Part shown: piece after piece, positions 16,974-25,440 of the stretch | Numbering within the stretch: position 1 is the first letter of the stretch | Layout: each line of letters begins with the position of its first letter | Origin: Paraburkholderia sediminicola | GTDB taxonomy: Bacteria > Pseudomonadota > Gammaproteobacteria > Burkholderiales > Burkholderiaceae | DNA: 64,000 bases | Reading direction: 5' to 3' | Assembly: GCF_902859805.1 (NCBI RefSeq) | Contig: NZ_CADIKC010000014.1 | Coordinates: 62,001-126,000, forward strand | The notes under the pieces: generated by a model | What the model was told of the DNA's origin: nothing | Seen by the model: the letters and a program-made list of their open reading frames with translations, nothing else | Databases searched by the model: none | Made by a program: the position numbers and the translations under genes

Positions 16974-18887
16974 TTACTCCAGCGCCGCTGCAACCAGTTC
17001 GGCGACGTCCAGTACTTCCGGACGCGGGCCGACCACGCCTTCGAGCATCGCCGTGCAATTCGGGCAACCCACCGCGACGATTTCGGCGTTGATCGCGCGG
17101 GCGTCGTCGATACGGATGTCAGGAATGCGTTTTTTCCCGGGGATGTCAGTCAATGGCGCGCCGCCGCCACCGCCGCAGCAACGTCCACGCATGCCATTGC
17201 GTTCCATCTCGACCACCTTGATGCCGATGGATTTCAGCAACCGGCGCGGCGCTTCCGTTTCACCGTTATAGCGGCCCAGATAGCACGGATCGTGATACGT
17301 GATCTTGCGGTCCGCGAACGCAGCGACGGCCTTCGGCGACAGCTTGCCGCTCGATACCAGTTCTTCGATCAACGCCGTGTGATGCTGGACCTTGTAGAAG
17401 CCGCCGAGCGCGCGATATTCGTTGCGCAGGCTATGCAGCACATGCGGATCTGCGGTAACGATCTTGCGGAACGAGTACTGAGACAGCGTGTCGATCAGCC
17501 GTTGTGCGAGTTGCTGGAAAGTCGCTTCGTCGCCGAGACGCCGTGCCGTATCGCCGGTATCGGTTTCGACACCACCGAGCACCGCGTAGTCGATTCCGGC
17601 CCGATTCAGGACCTTGATCAGTGCACGCAGCGTGCGCTGATAGCGCATGTCGAACGCACCTTCACCGGCAATCAACAGCACGTCCACCTGCCGACCCGGT
17701 TGCGCGACCTGTACCTGCAGATCAACCGCCCAGTCGTAACGCGCCCTGATGTCGTAACCATTCGAACTGCCAGTCTCACGAAGATTGGCGAGCGTGATCG
17801 GGCCTTTGCCGGGTACCGTGCCTTCAACCAGCGTCTGGTTGCGGCGCATATCCACGATCGCGTCGACGTGTTCGATCAACATCGGGCATTCCTGCACACA
17901 CGCGCGGCAGGTGGTGCACGACCACAGCGTGTCTGCTTCGATCAGACTCGACACAAGTGGCTTGCCCGGCGCGCCACTATGCTTGCCGACCGGAATGCCT
18001 GGCGTCGGGCTGCCTGCGTAAGCCTCGTCCGTGCCACCTACCATGCCCGTGACGAGATCCTGAATCAGTTTCTTCGGATTGAGCGGCTGCCCGGCGGCAA
18101 ACGCAGGGCACGCCGCTTCGCACTTGCCGCATTGCACGCACGCGTCGAAACTCAGCAACTGGTTCCAGCGAAACTCGACCGGCTTGCCGACACCGTATTC
18201 CTTCGCGTCGAGCAGTGGCGCCTTCAGCGCGGTCGGCGGCACCATGTCGTTGTCGTTACGCTCTGCAAAGCGCTCCTGACGCGGATGAAACGCGAGGTGC
18301 AGCAGCCCGGCGAGCGCATGTTTCATCGGACCGCCGCGAGCCGCGCCGAAGGTCATCGTGAACGCGCCGACTGCGATCAGCAACGCGACGATAATCGCCA
18401 AAGCACCCGACATCGCCGCCGCCGGCAGTGCAATAAACAGCGCCAACCCGAGCGCGAACGACCCAAGCAGCAGCGGCAGATGATCCCACGGCCCACGCGA
18501 AAGCCGCGCCGGCACCGCCTTCGCGCCATGCCGCCGACGCCAGACGAACACTGCGCCGACCAGCATCACCAGCGCGGCCAGAAAGATCAGCTTGTCGAGC
18601 CACGGGGAGTAGATCGCGAGACCATAGTTGACGAACACCAGCGCCATCGCGAGGATCGCGCCGCCCGCCGTCGCCACGTGTGTCTTCGCGATGTACGGGT
18701 CGCGTGCAACCACGTGGTGCAGGTCGACGAAATAGCGCTTCGGGATCGCCAGCAGATTGGTCCAGCCGTACGCACCCGCCGCCGTGGCGCGGCCTTCACG
18801 CCAGTAGGCAGCGCGTTTGGCGAGCGCAAATGCGAGGCCCGCCACCGACAACCACAGCAGGACGGTGATGACAAACGCGGGGCTCAT
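16974..18887 (-). CDS. dgcB: Dimethylglycine demethylase, Fe-S electron-transfer subunit
   Basis: Membrane-anchored iron-sulfur protein of 637 residues. Several N-terminal hydrophobic segments (about 1-25, 70-120, 140-185) are followed by two ferredoxin-type [4Fe-4S] clusters, CVQCGKCEAACP near 250 and CTTCRACVQECP near 325-335. Two cysteine-rich CCG-type segments, as in heterodisulfide reductase/glycolate oxidase subunits, complete it (CCGGGGGAPL and GCPNC). It probably links DgcA and the ETF to the membrane. The start at 18887 has AAGGA nine bases upstream and lies directly after the dgcA stop (TGACGATG). Confidence 0.92.
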   Translation of the reverse strand: MSPAFVITVLLWLSVAGLAFALAKRAAYWREGRATAAGAYGWTNLLAIPKRYFVDLHHVVARDPYIAKTHVATAGGAILAMALVFVNYGLAIYSPWLDKLIFLAALVMLVGAVFVWRRRHGAKAVPARLSRGPWDHLPLLLGSFALGLALFIALPAAAMSGALAIIVALLIAVGAFTMTFGAARGGPMKHALAGLLHLAFHPRQERFAERNDNDMVPPTALKAPLLDAKEYGVGKPVEFRWNQLLSFDACVQCGKCEAACPAFAAGQPLNPKKLIQDLVTGMVGGTDEAYAGSPTPGIPVGKHSGAPGKPLVSSLIEADTLWSCTTCRACVQECPMLIEHVDAIVDMRRNQTLVEGTVPGKGPITLANLRETGSSNGYDIRARYDWAVDLQVQVAQPGRQVDVLLIAGEGAFDMRYQRTLRALIKVLNRAGIDYAVLGGVETDTGDTARRLGDEATFQQLAQRLIDTLSQYSFRKIVTADPHVLHSLRNEYRALGGFYKVQHHTALIEELVSSGKLSPKAVAAFADRKITYHDPCYLGRYNGETEAPRRLLKSIGIKVVEMERNGMRGRCCGGGGGAPLTDIPGKKRIPDIRIDDARAINAEIVAVGCPNCTAMLEGVVGPRPEVLDVAELVAAALE

Positions 18888-18889
18888 CG

Positions 18890-20953
18890 TCAGAAATCCT
18901 TGCAAAGGCGCAGCGCGTCATAGATCGCGCCGTGAATGTTGTGCATGGAAATGCAGTCGCCGACGCGGAACAGCAGGAAGCGACCGTTGCCGAGTTCTTC
19001 GCTGAGCGACGGTTGCGGCTCGGACGCGAAGAGCTTGTGCACGTCCACCTGGCCGCGATTCACCGATTCCGGCTTGAGCGCCCAGTAAAGCTGGTCGTTC
19101 GGCGTGCTGCCGTTTTCGATCACCACCTGATCGACCGCCCGCTCTTCCTGCTCTTCCGTGTACTCGTTGCGGATCACGGCGATCTTCTTGCCGTCTTCCT
19201 CGTACACCTTGTCGAGCCAGTAGTTCGGCGTGTGAATCACGCCTTGCGCATAGAGGCGTCGATAGAAAATCGGGAACGTGGTGCCGCCCACATCGTCGGC
19301 GACCTTCACGTCGGGCGTGACGATCTCGACGTTCGAGCCGCGGCTCGACATGAAATCCGCGACGCCCGCGCCGGCATGCGTGCTGACGCCGTCATACACC
19401 AGCACGTTCTTGCCCGGTTCGACCTTGCCCGACAACACATCCCATGAACTGACCGCGAGCCCTTCTTCGACGCCCCACGCCGCGACTTGCGACGTGAACG
19501 ATGAACCACCCGTGGCCAGCACGACGATGTCCGGCTTCTCGGCCATGATGGTTTTTTCGTCGGCGGCGACACCGAGACGGCGATCGACACCGAGGCGTTT
19601 CGTTTCCATATCGAACCAGCGCACGATGCCCGCCATCTGCTCGCGTTGCGGCGCTTTCGCGGCCAGCATGATCTGGCCGCCGACATAGTCGTTCTTCTCG
19701 AACAGCACCACGTCATGACCGCGCGACTTCGCCACGCGCGCTGCTTCCAGCCCTGCCGGACCGGCACCGACCACGACCACCTTGCGTTTCGGCCCACGTG
19801 TCTTCGCGATCACGTGCGGCATGGTTTCTTCACGCGATGTCGCGGCGTTCTGCACGCACAGCACATCCAGACCGTTGTACTGGCGGTCGATGCAATAGTT
19901 CGCGCCGACGCATTGCTTGATTTCGTCCTCGCGGCCGTCGCGGATCTTGATGACCATATGCGGATCGGCGATCTGCGCGCGCGTCATACCGACCAGATCG
20001 ACCATGCCGCTCGCGAGCAGACGTTCCGCCTGCCCCGCATCGCGAATGCTTTGCGCATGCATGACCGGCAGCTTCACGACCGACTTGATGCCGGCGGCCA
20101 GATGGACAAACGGCTCGGGTGGCAACGCCATCGGCGGCATGCAGTTCGCCAGGGTGTTGTGCGTATCCGCGCCGGAACCGATCACGCCGAGATAATCGAT
20201 CAGGCCGCTTTCGCTCATCGCCTGCGCGATCTCTTTCAACTGTTCGTGATCGAGACCGTCTTCATGGAATTCGTCGCCACACATGCGCAAACCAACGCAG
20301 AAATCCGCACCCACCGCTTCGCGCACGGCCTTCAACACTTCCGTGCCGAAGCGCAGGCGATTCTCGAGCGATCCGCCCCATTCGTCGGTACGGAAATTCG
20401 TGCGCGGGCTCCAGAATTGATCGATCAGATGCTGGTGCGCCGCCGAAATCTCGATGCCGTCCATGCCGGCATCCTTCACACGCTTCGCGGCCGCCGCAAA
20501 GTCCGTGATGATGCGGCGAATCTCTTCCACTTCGATGATCTTCGCATTGCCGCGGTGCACCGGCTCACGCACGCCTGACGGCGACATCAGATGCGGCCAA
20601 TGCTCGCCATGAAACGCCGAACGGCGGCCCATGTGGGTGGCCTGAATCATGATCTTCGCGCCGTGCTGATGCATGGCTTCGGCGAGCCGCGCGAGCGGAT
20701 CGATGATCTTGTCGGTCGAGAGATTCACCGACTTCCACCAGCCTTGCGGGCTGTCGATCGATACCGGGCTCGAGCCGCCGCACACGGCGAGGCCGACGCC
20801 GCCCTTGGCCTTCTCTTCGTAGTAACGGATATAACGGTCGCCGGGCAGACCGCCCGGTTCCGCATACACCTCGGCGTGCGCGGTGCTGACGATGCGGTTG
20901 CGCAACGTCAGTTTGTTCAGCGTGAGAGGCTTGAAAAGGTTCGGGTAACGCAT
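18890..20953 (-). CDS. dgcA: Dimethylglycine demethylase, flavin catalytic subunit
   Basis: Catalytic subunit converting dimethylglycine to sarcosine; 687 residues, trimethylamine-dehydrogenase-like. An N-terminal OYE-type TIM barrel (about 1-345, with SAAHQHLIDQFWSPRTN) is followed by a cysteine segment and a C-terminal dinucleotide-binding domain (VVVGAGPAGLEAARVA from about 393). The Fe-S segment has Cys348, Cys354 and Cys366 but Ala351 where the second cluster Cys is expected. MRYPNLF (20953) is the natural start; the frame upstream is not homologous. It follows the DUF5943 gene by 37 bp. Confidence 0.94.
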   Translation of the reverse strand: MRYPNLFKPLTLNKLTLRNRIVSTAHAEVYAEPGGLPGDRYIRYYEEKAKGGVGLAVCGGSSPVSIDSPQGWWKSVNLSTDKIIDPLARLAEAMHQHGAKIMIQATHMGRRSAFHGEHWPHLMSPSGVREPVHRGNAKIIEVEEIRRIITDFAAAAKRVKDAGMDGIEISAAHQHLIDQFWSPRTNFRTDEWGGSLENRLRFGTEVLKAVREAVGADFCVGLRMCGDEFHEDGLDHEQLKEIAQAMSESGLIDYLGVIGSGADTHNTLANCMPPMALPPEPFVHLAAGIKSVVKLPVMHAQSIRDAGQAERLLASGMVDLVGMTRAQIADPHMVIKIRDGREDEIKQCVGANYCIDRQYNGLDVLCVQNAATSREETMPHVIAKTRGPKRKVVVVGAGPAGLEAARVAKSRGHDVVLFEKNDYVGGQIMLAAKAPQREQMAGIVRWFDMETKRLGVDRRLGVAADEKTIMAEKPDIVVLATGGSSFTSQVAAWGVEEGLAVSSWDVLSGKVEPGKNVLVYDGVSTHAGAGVADFMSSRGSNVEIVTPDVKVADDVGGTTFPIFYRRLYAQGVIHTPNYWLDKVYEEDGKKIAVIRNEYTEEQEERAVDQVVIENGSTPNDQLYWALKPESVNRGQVDVHKLFASEPQPSLSEELGNGRFLLFRVGDCISMHNIHGAIYDALRLCKDF

Positions 20954-20990
20954 CGCGATCGACCTCGGAATGGATAGGCTTTGTGCGTTT

Positions 20991-21527
20991 TTACGACGCG
21001 AGCGGCGAGACTTCGAACACGCAGTAATCGTGGCCTTCGGCCGCGCAGCGCGCTTCCTGCGAATGGGACGGCGGACCCTTACGCTGTCCATCCGGCGCCG
21101 TGTCGTTGACCCAGTCCATCGCGCCCGCGAACCAGCCGGCGAACATGTAGCAAAGCTTGCCTTCCTTGCCCGGCTGCGCCAGCACGAACGACGAGTGATG
21201 CAGCTCAATGCGGGCACGCGAGCTGGACGGATCGGCTTCCGTAATCGTGAAGAGGCCCCAGCCACGTTGCGACAGGCGGTTCAGGTAATGCTCGAACACC
21301 GCCATGCCGGCAATACCGTGCTGTTTTGCTTCCTTGTCGCACCAGAAATACGCGGACTTGTAGCCGGCTTTGTAGAGAATCTCGGCATACGTGTCGATGC
21401 CGAGCGCTTCCTCGACAGCGGTGTGGTTGTTCGTGAAGAAGTGACGCGGCACGTAAAGCATCGGCAGCGCGTCGGTGGTCCAGACGCCGGTATTCGGATC
21501 GACGTCGATAGGCAGTTGGGGTTGCAT
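20991..21527 (-). CDS. DUF5943-type protein of the betaine/dimethylglycine operon
   Basis: Protein of 178 residues with no signal peptide or membrane segment. It resembles the uncharacterised DUF5943 / 4-vinyl-reductase-like small-molecule-binding proteins found beside dgcA. Visible pieces are an N-terminal PMLYVPRHFFTNNH, YKSAYFWCDKEAKQHG, and a Cys/His-containing C-terminus EARCAAEGHDYCVFEVSPLAS. The start at MQPQLPI (21527) has GGAG eight to nine bases upstream. Its fixed place between the dipeptidase-like gene and dgcA implies a role in dimethylglycine oxidation, perhaps as a chaperone, sensor or metal/cofactor carrier. This is inference; the biochemical role is unknown to me. Confidence 0.8.
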   Translation of the reverse strand: MQPQLPIDVDPNTGVWTTDALPMLYVPRHFFTNNHTAVEEALGIDTYAEILYKAGYKSAYFWCDKEAKQHGIAGMAVFEHYLNRLSQRGWGLFTITEADPSSSRARIELHHSSFVLAQPGKEGKLCYMFAGWFAGAMDWVNDTAPDGQRKGPPSHSQEARCAAEGHDYCVFEVSPLAS

Positions 21528-21576
21528 GTGGGGCTCCGTCTTTATAGATTCAGGTTCGGTTTCAGTGAGTAGGGAA

Positions 21577-22548
21577 TCAGACCTTCCACACTTCGCCGAA
21601 CACACGTACCCAGTTTTCGCCCATGATCTTCTTGATGCGCGTCTCGCTCCAGCCGGCGCGTTCCATCGCGGCCGTCAGGTTCGGAAACTCGCCGATCGTG
21701 CGAATGCCTTCCGGATTCACCACCTTGCCGAAGTTCGTCAACTGGCGATAACGGCCCTTGTCGTGCGTGATCCAGTCGAAGAACTCGGTGCTATAGCCTT
21801 GCGTGAAGTCCGTGCCGATGCCGACCTGGTCTTCACCGATCAGATTCACCACGTATTCGATTGCTTCGATATAGTCTTCGACGGTCGCGTCCGGGCCGCG
21901 CTTAAGGAACGGCGCGAACATCGTCACGCCGACGAAACCGCCTGCGTCCGCGATCTCTTTCAGTTGCTCATCGCTCTTGTTGCGCGGATGCTCTTTCAGC
22001 CCCGACGGACAGCAATGCGAGTAGCACACCGGCTTGTTCGACGCAGCAATCGCTTCGGATGACGTCTTGCCACCCACGTGCGAGAGATCGACCATGATGC
22101 CGACGCGGTTCATCTCCTGAATCACTTCACGGCCATAGCCCGACAGACCGCCGTCGCGCTCATAGCAGCCCGTGCCGACCAGATTCTGCGTGTTGTAGCA
22201 AAGCTGGACCACGTTCACGCCGAGGTCCTTGAAGGCCTCGATATAACCGAGGTTGTCCTCAAACGCATGCGCGTTCTGGAAACCGAAAATAATGCCGGTC
22301 TTGTTCTCTTTCTTCGCGCGCAAGATGTCGTCGGTGGTGCGCACGAGCGTCAGAATCTCGCCGTACTCACGGATCTGCTGCTTCATTTCAGCGATGTTGT
22401 CGACGGTCTTCTGGAAACTTTCCCAGACCGACACCGTGCAGTTCACCGCGGTTACGCCGCCCTTGCGCATGTCTTCGAACACCGAGCGCTCGAACTTCGA
22501 AATGTTCAGACCGTCGATGATGATGCTGTTGTCGTGCAGAGTGCTCAT
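21577..22548 (-). CDS. Membrane-dipeptidase (M19) family protein of the betaine operon
   Basis: Renal-dipeptidase-like TIM-barrel amidohydrolase of 323 residues. His157 (VDLSHVGG) and His178 (CYSHC) match the C-terminal zinc ligands, and GIGTDF is present near 244-249. The N-terminal HxD pair is missing (DGLNIS at 12-17), and the bridging Glu position reads Gln (GFQN, Q91). It is thus an unusual member and may not hydrolyse dipeptides. It lies 18 bp downstream of glyA and upstream of DUF5943-dgcAB, so it probably acts in or supports betaine catabolism. Confidence 0.85.
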   Translation of the reverse strand: MSTLHDNSIIIDGLNISKFERSVFEDMRKGGVTAVNCTVSVWESFQKTVDNIAEMKQQIREYGEILTLVRTTDDILRAKKENKTGIIFGFQNAHAFEDNLGYIEAFKDLGVNVVQLCYNTQNLVGTGCYERDGGLSGYGREVIQEMNRVGIMVDLSHVGGKTSSEAIAASNKPVCYSHCCPSGLKEHPRNKSDEQLKEIADAGGFVGVTMFAPFLKRGPDATVEDYIEAIEYVVNLIGEDQVGIGTDFTQGYSTEFFDWITHDKGRYRQLTNFGKVVNPEGIRTIGEFPNLTAAMERAGWSETRIKKIMGENWVRVFGEVWKV

Positions 22549-22566
22549 CGTTTGCTCCAGGCGTGC

Positions 22567-23841
22567 TTAGTAGATGGGAAAGCGTTCGCACAGCGCGAAA
22601 ATCTCGCGGCGCACGCGTTGTTCGGTTGCGGCATGACCTTCCGGGTGATCGCGCAGCGCGTCGAGCACCTCGACGATCAGCCGCCCGACTTCGCGGAATT
22701 CGCTCACGCCGAAGCCGCGCGTCGTGCCCGCCGGTGTGCCGAGGCGAACGCCGGACGTCACCGTCGGCTTCTCGGTATCGAAAGGAATGCCGTTCTTATT
22801 GCAGGTGATGCCCGCGCGTTCCAGCGCCTGCTCGACCTGGTTGCCTTTGAGGCCCTTCGGACGCAGATCGACCAGCAACAGATGGTTATCCGTGCCGCCC
22901 GTGACCAGATCGACGCCCCCTGCTTTCAGCACTTCGCCGAGTGCCTGCGCATTCGCAAGCACGTTGTCGATGTAGGTTTTGAAACCAGGTTGCAGCGCCT
23001 CGCCAAAGGCAACGGCCTTGCCGGCGATCACATGCATCAGCGGGCCGCCCTGCAAGCCCGGGAACACGGCGGAGTTGATTTTCTTGGCGATGTCTTCGTC
23101 ATTCGTCAGTACAAAGCCGCCGCGCGGGCCGCGCAAGGTCTTGTGCGTGGTCGACGTAACGACGTGCGCATGTTCGACCGGATTCTGATGACGCCCGGCC
23201 GCGATAATCCCGGCGATGTGCGCCATATCCACCATCAGCTTCGCGCCCACGCCATCGGCGATTGCGCGCAGCCGCTCGAAGTCCAACGCGCGCGGATAAG
23301 CCGAGAAACCGGCGATCAGCAGCGCCGGTTTGTGCTGCTGCGCGAGTTCTTCGATCTGCTCGTAGTCGATCAGCATCGTGTCGCGATTCACGCCGTATTG
23401 GACCGCGTTGAACCACTTGCCCGACATCGCCGGCTTGGCGCCGTGAGTCAGGTGGCCGCCCGCGTCGAGCGACATGCCGAGCACCGTGTCGCCCGGCTTC
23501 ACGAGGGCGAGCATCACCGCGCCGTTGGCCTGCGCGCCGGAATGCGGCTGCACGTTGGCGAACTTCGCGTTGAAAATCTGCTTGATGCGATCGAGCGCCA
23601 GCGTTTCGATCACGTCGGCGTATTCACACCCGCCGTAATAGCGCTTGCCCGGATACCCTTCCGCGTACTTGTTGGTCAGCACCGAGCCTTGCGCTTCGAG
23701 CACCGCGCGCGACACGATGTTTTCCGACGCGATCAATTCGACTTGCGACTGCTGGCGCTCCAGCTCTTTCAAAATGGCGCCGCGCACCGCCGCGTCACGC
23801 GTGGCGAGCGATTCTTCGAAGAAAGGATTCGGGTTCGACAT
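22567..23841 (-). CDS. glyA: Serine hydroxymethyltransferase
   Basis: PLP enzyme interconverting glycine plus 5,10-methylene-THF and serine plus THF; here it converts glycine and one-carbon units from betaine into serine for sdaA. Length 424 residues. The PLP-lysine segment is STTHKTLRGPRGG; ASENIVS, YAEGYPGKRYYGGCE and the SGAQAN substrate region are all present. MSNPNPFFEES (23841) is taken as the start; the ribosome-binding site is weak. As first gene of the dgc/gbc operon it is probably a pathway-dedicated second copy rather than the housekeeping glyA, though I cannot see the rest of the genome. Confidence 0.95.
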   Translation of the reverse strand: MSNPNPFFEESLATRDAAVRGAILKELERQQSQVELIASENIVSRAVLEAQGSVLTNKYAEGYPGKRYYGGCEYADVIETLALDRIKQIFNAKFANVQPHSGAQANGAVMLALVKPGDTVLGMSLDAGGHLTHGAKPAMSGKWFNAVQYGVNRDTMLIDYEQIEELAQQHKPALLIAGFSAYPRALDFERLRAIADGVGAKLMVDMAHIAGIIAAGRHQNPVEHAHVVTSTTHKTLRGPRGGFVLTNDEDIAKKINSAVFPGLQGGPLMHVIAGKAVAFGEALQPGFKTYIDNVLANAQALGEVLKAGGVDLVTGGTDNHLLLVDLRPKGLKGNQVEQALERAGITCNKNGIPFDTEKPTVTSGVRLGTPAGTTRGFGVSEFREVGRLIVEVLDALRDHPEGHAATEQRVRREIFALCERFPIY

Positions 23842-24273
23842 GGAAGGTCCGTGGGGTGGTTGGCGAAGGACCGGAAGCGGGCTGCTGATCGGGCTCTGAA
23901 GCCCTGCTGCCACCGGTCTGCATTGGGTCTATTCTTGACTCTCACCCCGCGCGCCAATTTACGAATTCAGACGCGTTCTTTGCCTTTTCCGCCATGAGCG
24001 ACCTTTTTCGACAAGTCGCGATGGCAGGTTTCGAACGATCGTTTGCAGTTCGCGCTTTTGCTGCACTGCAGCTGATCGTTTTGCGCAGTTCGGGTGCGCG
24101 TGTGGACCCGGATAGCTCCGTTCTGGTGCCGTTCGTTTAGCGATCCGACTGTATTGATGCGCAACCGAGGGTTTAGCCTGATGGCACGTTAGTTGCGCTA
24201 GTACTCAAAATTGCAGGAGTCGCTGCTCCCCACGGCGACGCGACATTACAGATTCGAAGGAATCATTTCCCCC
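23842..24273. promoter_or_regulatory. 432-bp divergent control region, glyA operon / GlxA regulator
   Basis: There is no gene here. The region holds several repeats: two imperfect direct copies beginning GATCGTTT and ending AGTTCG (24037-24052 and 24074-24092); a 13-bp palindrome GCTGCACTGCAGC between them (24060-24072); and an inverted pair GCGCAAC / GTTGCGC (24159-24165 and 24192-24198). The promoters of the long demethylation operon and of the regulator must lie here. Two CGAC cores (23999 and 24009) are 10 bp apart, so the clear 21-bp tandem element seen at other pathway genes is not obvious. Confidence 0.55.
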
Positions 24274-25269
24274 ATGTCCACCGATCGCACGGCGTCGTTG
24301 TCGCACTTTGCATTCATGCCGGTGCCGAACTTCACGATGATCGCGTTCACCAACGCGATCGAAGTTCTCCGCATGGCGAACTACCTGACTGGACAAACGC
24401 TTTACCGCTGGTCGATCGTGAGCCCCGAAGGCGGCCCGGTGACGGCAAGCAACGGTCTCTCGGTCGATACGGGTCCGGTCGAATGTGTCGGCCAGCCGGA
24501 TATCGTGTTCGTGGTCGGCGGCATCGACGTGCAGCGCGCCACCACGCCTGCCCACCTTGTCGCGCTGCGCCGCTTCGCCCGCATGGGCAGCGTGCTCGGC
24601 AGCCTGTGCACCGGCACCTACGCGCTGGCGCGCGCCGGCTTGCTGGCCGGTTATGCGTGTGCGATTCACTGGGAGAACATGTCGGCACTCAAGGAAGAGT
24701 TTCCCGACACGCGCTTTCTGAAAGAGCTGTTCGTGATCGATCGCGATCGCGTTACGTGCACGGGTGGCGTAGCGCCGCTCGACATGATGCTCAATCTGAT
24801 CACGCCGCGGGTCGGCACGGCACGGGTCACGCAGATCGCGGAGCAGTTCATCGTTGAACATGTGCGCGATAACAGCGCACAACAGAAAATGCCGCTGGTG
24901 GCGCGGCTCGGTTCGGCCAACAAGTCGCTCTTCGAAGTGATCTCGCTGATGGAGAACAACATCGAAGAGCCGCTTTCGCGCGAAGAGCTCGCACGGCTTG
25001 CCGGCATGTCGCAGCGGCAATTGCAGCGCCTGTTCCGCGAACATCTCGGGATGACGCCAACGCATTACTATCTGACACTGCGCTTGCGGCGCGCCCGCGA
25101 ATTGCTGCTGCAGACCGACATGTCGATCATGCACATCACCATGGCTTGTGGCTTCCAGTCGGCTTGCCACTTCTCGAAGAGCTATCGCGACGCCTTCGGC
25201 ACCGCGCCGACGCGCGAACGGCGCAAGCAGGCGCCGTCGCTGGCCTCAATGCCGGTGCTGGCGGCTTGA
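24274..25269 (+). CDS. GlxA/AraC-family regulator, GbdR-like
   Basis: Transcription factor of 331 residues. The N-terminal DJ-1/PfpI (class I glutamine amidotransferase-like) sensor domain (about 10-190, with GSLCTGTYALARAGLL) is followed by a C-terminal AraC helix-turn-helix pair (about 225-320, with LARLAGMSQRQLQRLFREHLG and CGFQSACHFSKSYRDAFG). It is divergent from the glyA-dgc-gbc operon and convergent to fdhA, the place expected for the betaine/dimethylglycine-sensing activator (GbdR in Pseudomonas). Two other GlxA-type genes are in the window, so which is the true GbdR orthologue is unsettled. Start MSTDRTA (24274). Confidence 0.88.
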   Translation: MSTDRTASLSHFAFMPVPNFTMIAFTNAIEVLRMANYLTGQTLYRWSIVSPEGGPVTASNGLSVDTGPVECVGQPDIVFVVGGIDVQRATTPAHLVALRRFARMGSVLGSLCTGTYALARAGLLAGYACAIHWENMSALKEEFPDTRFLKELFVIDRDRVTCTGGVAPLDMMLNLITPRVGTARVTQIAEQFIVEHVRDNSAQQKMPLVARLGSANKSLFEVISLMENNIEEPLSREELARLAGMSQRQLQRLFREHLGMTPTHYYLTLRLRRARELLLQTDMSIMHITMACGFQSACHFSKSYRDAFGTAPTRERRKQAPSLASMPVLAA

Positions 25270-25325
25270 GTCGCTTGCTTGAGTCGATTACCGCATCGAT
25301 TGATAGCTTCACCGCCTGAAAACAA

Positions 25326-25367
25326 AACACAACGCGTTGAACGGAAACCCGCTCAACGCGTTGTGTT
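25326..25367. terminator. Strong bidirectional hairpin, GlxA regulator / fdhA
   Basis: A perfect 15-bp inverted repeat has arms at 25326-25340 and 25353-25367 (core CAACGCGTTG), extended inward by three more pairs after one mismatch, leaving a 4-nt loop. It sits between two convergent genes. A-rich sequence on its left side gives a short U-tract to minus-strand transcripts. Confidence 0.75.
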
Positions 25368-25440
25368 GTGATCGATCAGGCTTTTCAGCCTTGCGTCACC
25401 GTCTCAGACAGGACCGCGAACGCGGTCCCTTTCCGCGCCG

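Noticed and set aside
16806..18923. Plus-strand open frame of 705 codons opposite etfA and dgcB
   Set aside because: Antisense shadow of Fe-S and ETF genes with clear motifs; the composition is Arg/Gln/His-rich and without domains.
20954..21265. N-terminal extension of dgcA by 104 codons
   Set aside because: It overlaps the DUF5943 gene out of frame, is Arg-rich and not homologous; MRYPNLF at 20953 is the natural start.
22078..23997. Plus-strand open frame of 639 codons opposite the dipeptidase-like gene and glyA
   Set aside because: Antisense to two recognised enzymes and with no recognisable domain; a consequence of codon bias.
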